Below are positions 58,164-64,000 of a DNA stretch of 64,000 bases, in pieces. This DNA is from Limnanthes douglasii subsp. nivea. Lineage: Eukaryota; Streptophyta; Magnoliopsida; Brassicales; Limnanthaceae. The stretch is from positions 82,692,273-82,756,272 of the forward strand of contig JAUPFV010000003.1 in the NCBI GenBank assembly GCA_036936605.1. The letters run 5' to 3'. The notes below the pieces were generated by a model that had not been told where the DNA came from, searched no databases, and was given only the letters and a program-made list of their open reading frames with translations. Numbering within the stretch: the stretch's first letter is position 1; each line of letters begins with the position of its first letter. Made by a program: the position numbers and the translations under genes.

Positions 58164-61124
58164 ATGTTCACAGCAAGAACAGCACTGATCAAGGGCGGTT
58201 GGCTTAACCTCTCAGAATTGGAGAAAGCTCAAAGAGTTGAAAAAGAAAAAAGACTTGCAGCAGGGCTTCCAGCGTCGCCTGTCGAGAAACCAGCCCCTTC
58301 AATCGAAGAATCTGACAGAGGTTCATCTTCTTCTAAAGGTACAAAACCTAGAAAACTCTTTCAATCAACACTCTCCCCCATAGTATCTGGCTCTTCAGTT
58401 CAAGAGTCGATCCCTATTGTTGAACCGGGGGTCACTGCCACAAGTGTTAGGAAAAAATCCTCTTTCATTGCTATGGGGTCTGACTCCGACCATTCCCCGG
58501 ATAAACTAATCATGAAAAGGCCAAGTAGGTTGGTTAAAGGGCTTTCTTCCAAAAATACTAGCGAATCAGGGTCCGAGGCAACTATTAGGACTCTCCGGGA
58601 AAGGCCGGCCGGTCCGAGGGCTAGCAGTCCTCTACCTCCCAAAGAAACTTCAACCTCAGAAACTCAAACTGAGGTGATAAGTCGAAAACATTCAGAGGGT
58701 CAACAGTCCGGAGGATCAGTTATGCCAAGCTTCAACCCTCCTCGGGCGGTTTCTACAGAAGCTCCCCCAACAATAATGGAGGAGAGGATGGAGGACTCCA
58801 CCGAGGAGGTTAGATTTGAGTCCGAGTCCTCCGGACAAGCTGAAACTGTTAGAGTTGCTGTCAAGAAAGGCAAAGAAGACTTATATTTGAGGCATCCGGA
58901 CCTGCCGGAGAGCCTCGAAGGGAGAGTAGGGCCATGTTTTCATAAGGTCGAGCTCAAATATCTTTCATCTCTGTTAAAGACCAAGTATGCGTTCATCCAT
59001 ACTAAAGATCTGGGACGACTGCGTACTAAGTGGGGGATCCCTGAGAATGTAAAGATTCGAATTCCCATCGATCCAGAGACCCCGATGGATTGCAAAAGAA
59101 ATGAGATAGTCTTCTTTACGGAGCTATTCAATTGGGGACTTAGGTTCCCACTGGACCCGGAGATAGTGCGCTATTTTCACTTGGTCAAGCTATGTCCAAC
59201 ACAGCTAAGCCCTAACGGTTGGTACACCTTGATGTCATGTATTATGGCGTCTAGGCTATCTGGAATTCCTCTTCCTATGGAAGAGTTTGCAGCTGTGGCT
59301 AGTTTGTGCAAACATCATCAGTTCCCTTTCTATCATTTCAACATGGGGAACGATCTTAGAGCTGTTGATGATCTCCTGGAATCGGAGAGTAAATGGAGGA
59401 GCCAGTTATTGTTTGTCAGTGGCTCATGGGAAAATGGCAAGAAAATCAAAGCCGGGGAGAATCCTAGCCTACTTCGAAGTAGATGGAGGAGCGATCGTAA
59501 GTTTTTACTTTAAGTTTCTGTTCGAATCTCTCTTTCCTTTAAGTTTATACTAATCAGTTTTTCTTTTGTTTTATCAGAGCTGCCAAAGGAGTTCGGGGAC
59601 TATCTGATGGCCGGACAGGTCACATGTGGCAAAATCAACGCTTGGGCCGCAGAGAACTGGGAGAACCGGTTTCATAAAGCCTTCACTCCTGGGAACCTAG
59701 CGAGGTCTCACCTGTGGAACACCACAGGTCGAAGAGACTTAACCTGGGAGGAGTTCTCCACCCCACCTGATGAAGACATCGTGCTGAGAAGGTCTCATGA
59801 ACTGGATGGGACCCTCTTCCTTCCTGCCCAGGCCAAAGCCCCAAGTAAAATAAAGGGCAAGAAGAAGAAAGGCAGGAAAGCGGTAGAGGATACTGAGAAA
59901 GAGGCCCCATCAGACTCAGAGGTGCCAGCCCAGGCTCAAGTTGATGCAAACCTTCTACAAGTGGTAGAACAGGAGAGCGAGAAACAAGGAGTGAATCCCC
60001 CAAAACCTTCAAGGGCTTCCAAACGGGCTCGTAAGCAAGCAAGTGACAGTGCTGACAGGGAAGTCAAAAAGAAAAAGACTTCCCAAGGAGAAGAGCTCGC
60101 TCTCCGGGATCCGGAGCCCACTTTCCCAACCGATCTGACGTTAGCCGAAGAGATCCCATGGAATCTTAATGAAGGGATTCCAATGGAATTCCATACTGAT
60201 GAGATTGAAAGGGGAGAGATTAACATGGATGAAGTGGACGTCACCGGTCTAGGTGCTCTAGGTGATTATTTCCTTGGCCTGTCCAGAGATGAGTTCGCAG
60301 GGCCATATGTTCCCCCAAGTAGTTCCAACACAGTGAATTTCAATGGTAGGACTTTTATGGTTTCCAGTGAGAGGGACGTTATAGCCCATTCTCTCCTTAG
60401 CAACGTGCAGCCAGTACTTACTTTGGAAAGGCAAGTCCGAAGTCAGGCAAACACCATCAAAGACCTCAAGTCTGAGAAGGAGAAGCTGTCCGATGACCTC
60501 AGGACTGCTGCTACTAAGGTTGATTTGCTTAAGGAGTCGAACGAACAGCTAAAGAAGAATCAAAATGAAAGCAACACAAAAGTGGCTTCTTTAGAAGAGA
60601 CCGTAAAAGATCTCCGCGCTAAGCTGTCCGGACTGGAGAAGGACTTGACAGCCTCAAGAGGAGAAACTGCAGCAAAGGAGAAGCTTGTCACCAACCTGAC
60701 CACTAACAAACTTGCTTTAGAGAATGCAGTGACTCAGGCTGTTGAAGAGAAAGCTGCTTTGGTGAAGGATCAAGAGGCCATGATCAAGGCCAAAATCAAC
60801 GCTTATGACAGGGAGATGATACGGAGTGAAGAATTAATGATTGAAAAAGTGAAGTCCGATATGGTCCTCCTGTTTCACGAGAAGTTCCCGAAGAGGAGAC
60901 TAGGGGACTTATGGCGCTATGTAGATGACGATGATCTCCCATACTGGACCATGGTTGATGAGGGGTACTCCGGTGAGTCCTCGTCTGGTGATGAAGAGGA
61001 AACCGGAGAGAGTCCAGGAGAGGAAGAGATTGACCCCAAGGGTAAGAAAATTGTCGAGGAGAAGAGCGACATCAAAGGCAAGAAAGCAGATGAGGGTGAG
61101 CCATCTTCAAAGGCTCAACCTTAA
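58164..61124 (+). CDS. antisense ORF of gypsy element (Transposase_28-like, coiled coil)
   Basis: Two exons, 58164-59496 and 59578-61124, join in phase across a GT-AG intron, giving 959 residues. Residues 20-230 are Ser/Pro/Glu-rich. Residues 245-430 resemble the domain called putative gypsy-type transposon (Transposase_28): KWGIPENVKIRIP, FFTELFNWGLRFPLDPEI and QLSPNGWYTLM. Basic patches KIKGKKKKGRK and EVKKKKTS suggest nuclear entry. Residues 725-880 are a long coiled coil (LERQVRSQANTIKDLKSEKE onward). The tail is acidic. The gene is antisense to pol in the same element and is fully open. Its function is unknown; the domain name reflects its finding in gypsy elements, not proven transposase activity. 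It could be nuclear or chromatin-related, by inference. Confidence 0.85.
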
Positions 61125-61586
61125 TTTATAATTTGTTTTGTTTATCTTTTGTTTGAACTAAAGTCCTTGGAAGGTCAAGGCACCTTTTTTGTGATGGTGT
61201 CCGTATTATTCGGACAGATTTTTGTACTGTGCCCAAACTTGTTCAAAAAGTCCTTGGAAGGCCAAGGCAATTTTAAGTTTTTGAATGAATGTTTTATTTT
61301 GCTCAACCATCCTCTTCTTTCATAATTTGTTTTAAATAGCTGGAGTTTAAGTAGTTTTGAGTTATTGTATTGTGAGAGTGTTTAGTTTCTCTGGCTAGAA
61401 TTTAAGTAGCCCTTAGACCTTTCAGTCCGGGTAGTATGACAAGCAACAGAATTTTGCAAAAACTTAGAAAATTATTGAAGAAGGCATCAAGTTTCATTGA
61501 GAGCTCTCCGTGGCGCCGAAGAGAGGAAGTGGTATGCCCCCAAATATTTACATGGATGTTTAAACAAGTAAATATTTACATAAGTT
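61125..61586. other. spacer between convergent antisense gene and pol
   Basis: It holds two copies of agtccttggaaggycaaggc (61162 and 61250), likely within the antisense gene's 3' untranslated region. No coding sequence is seen. Confidence 0.5.
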
Positions 61587-61916
61587 TTATTCCAAGTACA
61601 TTCGAAGGTGTTCAATATTCCAAGGGTGAGTTAAAACCCTGCCATCTTTGTCTTCCAACCAGTATGTCCCAGGCTTGATTCTTTCAACCACAGTATACGG
61701 ACCCTCCCAAGTTGGGGCCAGCTTTCCGAAGAGCTTTTCCTTAGTATGCAAGAAAACTTTTCTTAATAATTTATCTCCTGGCTGAAAATCCCTTCTTTTA
61801 ACTTTAGAAGCAAACCTGCTTCTCATCAAGCCCTGATAGTGTGCCATTCTAAGATGAGCTTTTACTCGCCTTTCTTCAATTAAATCAAGTTGATTTCTAA
61901 TTGTCATCTCATTAGC
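61587..61916 (-). CDS. gypsy integrase C-terminal segment, after in-frame stop
   Basis: The frame after the TAG at 61917-61919 remains open for 109 codons: ANEMTIRNQLDLIEERRVKA, RRDFQPGDKLLRKV, KLAPTWEGPYTVVERIKPG and YWLEDKDGR. This is the usual C-terminal end of Tat-lineage integrase. It is in the same frame as the upstream pol, so a single amber codon separates them. Confidence 0.88.
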   Translation of the reverse strand, partial: ANEMTIRNQLDLIEERRVKAHLRMAHYQGLMRSRFASKVKRRDFQPGDKLLRKVFLHTKEKLFGKLAPTWEGPYTVVERIKPGTYWLEDKDGRVLTHPWNIEHLRMYLE

Positions 61917-64000
61917 CTATCCGGAGAAGTTGTGAACACGAAAGGAGGGGAGTGTCTTCTCTATGGGAGCTACTGCATCCATTCCATAGACCAAGGCAAA
62001 AGGGGATTCTTGTGTTGCAGCCACAGGTGTTGTTCGGTAGGCCCACAAGACTTCTTGTAGATAACTAGGCCACTTCCCAGCAGCCCCTTCTAAATTTTTC
62101 TTTAAACCGGACAGTATCGTTCTATTAGCCACTTCAACTTGCCCATTGGCTTGAGGGTGGAAAGGTGAAGAAAAGCAGTGCTGAATACCTCTTGAGGCAC
62201 AGAAGCTCTCCATCTCTTTATTATCAAACTGTGGTCCATTGTCTGTTGTTATTTTCTGGGGGACACCAAATCTGCAACATATGTTGGACATAATGAATTT
62301 TATGACAGCTTTCGAGGTTGTCCCTGCCAAGGGAGCTGCTTCTACCCACTTTGAGAAGTAGTCAATGACCACAATTATAGTTTTACGCCCTCCGGACGCC
62401 ACAGGGAGAGGCCCAACTAAGTCCAATCCCCATCGAGCAAAAGGGATGGGCTCAGAAATCGACTTTAAAGGAATGGCTGGTACATGAATTTCATTGCTGT
62501 ACCTCTGGCACGGGTCACACCTCCTTACCAGCTCCTTAGCATCTTTCATTATTGATGGCCAATAATATCCGGAGAGAAGCACTCTTCTTGTTAAAGCTTT
62601 AAATCCACAATGGGCTGATCCCTCACCATCATGCAATTCGGAGAGAACCATTTGTGACTCATGATCCCCTAAACAGTGTAAGAGAGGTTTGCTATAGGAC
62701 TTTTTGTACAAGACTTCTCTAATCATAATGAAACCACGAGCCCTGTGTTTCAACGTTCTGGCTTGTGATTTATCCAAGGGCACGATGCCATCGGACAGAT
62801 ATTGCATAAGAGGAGACCTCCAGTCTTGAGGCCGGTTTACTTGTATTTCAAAGACTTCCTCTTTTTCACCTTCATCAAGTTGAATAGAAGGGCTTTCAAG
62901 CACATGGATCCATGGATAGGACTCCGTATATGCTATCGTTGCCAATGAGTTTGCTAGCTCATTCTCTGTCCGGGGAATGTACTCATAGACAACAACTTTA
63001 AACTTTGACGCTTCATTTTTAAGGAGGAGCAAGTATTTGATCAATTGCTCCTTTCTAGCCTCTGACAGGCCTAGAGCATGGTGGACAAGCAATTGGGAGT
63101 CACTTAGTAGCTTGACCCTTTTTGCTCCACAGATGTATGCCAATTTTAACCTAGCTATAGCTGCTTCGTATTCGGACTCATTATTGGATGCCCTGAAAGC
63201 AAAACAAATAGCTTGGAACATGTTGTCCCCATAGGGGGAAGTGAGATATATTCCTGCCCCAGATCCCATGGTACTGGATCCTCCGTCTGTTCGGACAATC
63301 CACACTTTTTTGTCTTTTGAATCAGCAGGTTGTTCTGAATCCCTATCAGAATGGAATTCGACCAGAAAATCAGCCACAGCTTGAGCTTTTACTGCTGTCC
63401 GAGGAGCAAAGTCTATGTCGAAGTCCCCCAACTCTACTGACCACTTCGTCATTCTGCTTGAAATGTCTGCTTTTTGAAGGACATTCTTTAAAGGGAAAGA
63501 CGTCCGGACAACGATAGGATGAGCCTGAAAGTAAGGCCTCATTTTTCTTGCAGCTATCACCAAGGCCAAAGCTAGTTTTTCAAGTTTCAAGTAACGCCTC
63601 TCAGCATCAATCAAGCTTTTGCTGATGTAGTACACTGGGTGAGGATACCCATCAACCTCCCTTACTAACACAGCACTGATGGCACAACTTGAAACAGCCA
63701 GATATACAAAGAGAGTCTCCCCATCGATTGGTTTGAACAAAGTCTTGGGAGAGGACAGATGCTTCTTGATTTCATTGAATGCCTCATCACACTGTGGTGT
63801 CCATTCAAACCCCTTTGCACCCTTCAGGGTTTGAAAGAATGGAGCACATCTGTCTGAAGACCTGGAGATGAATCTGTTCAAGGCTGCCAACCTCCCCGTT
63901 AATCGCTGTACTTCTTTAATATTTCGAGGAGGCTCCATTTGGAACAAAGCATTGAGTTGGTCCGGGTCGGGCTGTATTCCATGCTCACTTATGATATACC
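61917..64000 (-). CDS. gypsy pol: RNase H, second RNase H and integrase (partial)
   Basis: The open frame enters from the right edge with the reverse transcriptase thumb (GIQPDPDQLNALFQ, EVQRLTGRLAALNRF). The connecting RNase H follows (AISAVLVREVDGYPHPVYYI, SRMTKWSVEL), then a second RNase H (WIVRTDGGSSTMGSGAGIYL, ASNNESEYEAAIAR, LLSDSQLLVHHALG). Next is the integrase H2C2 zinc finger (HCGFKALTRRV, CDPCQRYSN) and the catalytic core with Asp in WGLDLVGP, Asp in TTDNGPQF and Glu in GQVEVANRT. It ends at a TAG (61917-61919) before the C-terminal segment. Apart from that stop the sequence is well preserved. Confidence 0.95.
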   Translation of the reverse strand, partial: YIISEHGIQPDPDQLNALFQMEPPRNIKEVQRLTGRLAALNRFISRSSDRCAPFFQTLKGAKGFEWTPQCDEAFNEIKKHLSSPKTLFKPIDGETLFVYLAVSSCAISAVLVREVDGYPHPVYYISKSLIDAERRYLKLEKLALALVIAARKMRPYFQAHPIVVRTSFPLKNVLQKADISSRMTKWSVELGDFDIDFAPRTAVKAQAVADFLVEFHSDRDSEQPADSKDKKVWIVRTDGGSSTMGSGAGIYLTSPYGDNMFQAICFAFRASNNESEYEAAIARLKLAYICGAKRVKLLSDSQLLVHHALGLSEARKEQLIKYLLLLKNEASKFKVVVYEYIPRTENELANSLATIAYTESYPWIHVLESPSIQLDEGEKEEVFEIQVNRPQDWRSPLMQYLSDGIVPLDKSQARTLKHRARGFIMIREVLYKKSYSKPLLHCLGDHESQMVLSELHDGEGSAHCGFKALTRRVLLSGYYWPSIMKDAKELVRRCDPCQRYSNEIHVPAIPLKSISEPIPFARWGLDLVGPLPVASGGRKTIIVVIDYFSKWVEAAPLAGTTSKAVIKFIMSNICCRFGVPQKITTDNGPQFDNKEMESFCASRGIQHCFSSPFHPQANGQVEVANRTILSGLKKNLEGAAGKWPSYLQEVLWAYRTTPVAATQESPFALVYGMDAVAPIEKTLPSFRVHNFSG

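Larger units (their letters stand above)
57258..64000 (-). mobile_element. Tat-lineage Ty3/gypsy element, partial, nested in copia
   Basis: From left to right: 3' LTR region, an antisense gene (58164-61124, plus strand), and pol read on the minus strand to the window edge. Tat-lineage assignment follows from the second RNase H domain between the usual RNase H and integrase, and from an antisense extra gene between pol and the 3' LTR, a layout known from that lineage. It interrupts the copia integrase at about 57258, so it is younger than the copia element. The 5' LTR, gag and most of the reverse transcriptase lie beyond the right edge. Confidence 0.85.

Overview
This is a stretch of nuclear DNA from a flowering plant, most likely a dicot. 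It is AT-rich, the genes have GT-AG introns, and nearly every recognisable coding segment is a plant transposable element: copia and gypsy LTR retrotransposons, L1-type LINEs, Au-like SINEs, Mutator-like elements (MULEs) and a hAT-like element. The species cannot be named from the sequence. Only one ordinary cellular gene is clear, a five-exon heavy-metal-associated isoprenylated plant protein (HIPP) at 15747-17139. A decayed second copy lies at 20696-21538.

Layout. 1-11 kb is AT-rich with a LINE fragment, an old SINE and a decayed gypsy pol. 11-15 kb holds two non-autonomous MULE-type elements on either side of a LINE fragment; one of them contains a 49-bp minisatellite. 15.7-26 kb is the HIPP locus and its tandem duplicate, torn apart by a LINE (itself split by a SINE with a 16-bp target duplication), an uncharacterised 1.5-kb repeat and an LTR-element remnant. 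26.4-33.4 kb is a second copy of the 1.5-kb repeat, split by a copia element with two LTRs. 33.9-35.1 kb is a copia gag remnant carrying a long CT microsatellite. 36-42 kb has a third small MULE-type element, tandem repeats and a hAT-like element made of GAACCG repeats.

The most notable object is a 9.9-kb MULE at 42381-52305. It has matching ends, a perfect 9-bp target duplication, and an empty copy of its insertion site preserved at 41073-41081. It carries a plant mobile domain (PMD) gene on the plus strand and, on the minus strand, a spliced gene joining a MULE transposase to an OTU-type cysteine protease with a single TAA stop between them. It also carries three paralogous small genes of unknown function (one intact, two broken) with TATA boxes and E2F-like sites, palindromic GGCGTA-rich hairpin clusters in the first introns and between genes, and an exact 91-bp copy of part of its own transposase.

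53.2-64 kb is a nest: a copia element with a clear 5' LTR, primer-binding site and broken gag-pol is interrupted at about 57258 by a Tat-lineage gypsy element read on the minus strand. The gypsy element carries a 959-residue spliced gene antisense to its own pol, with its own TATA box. It runs off the right edge of the window.
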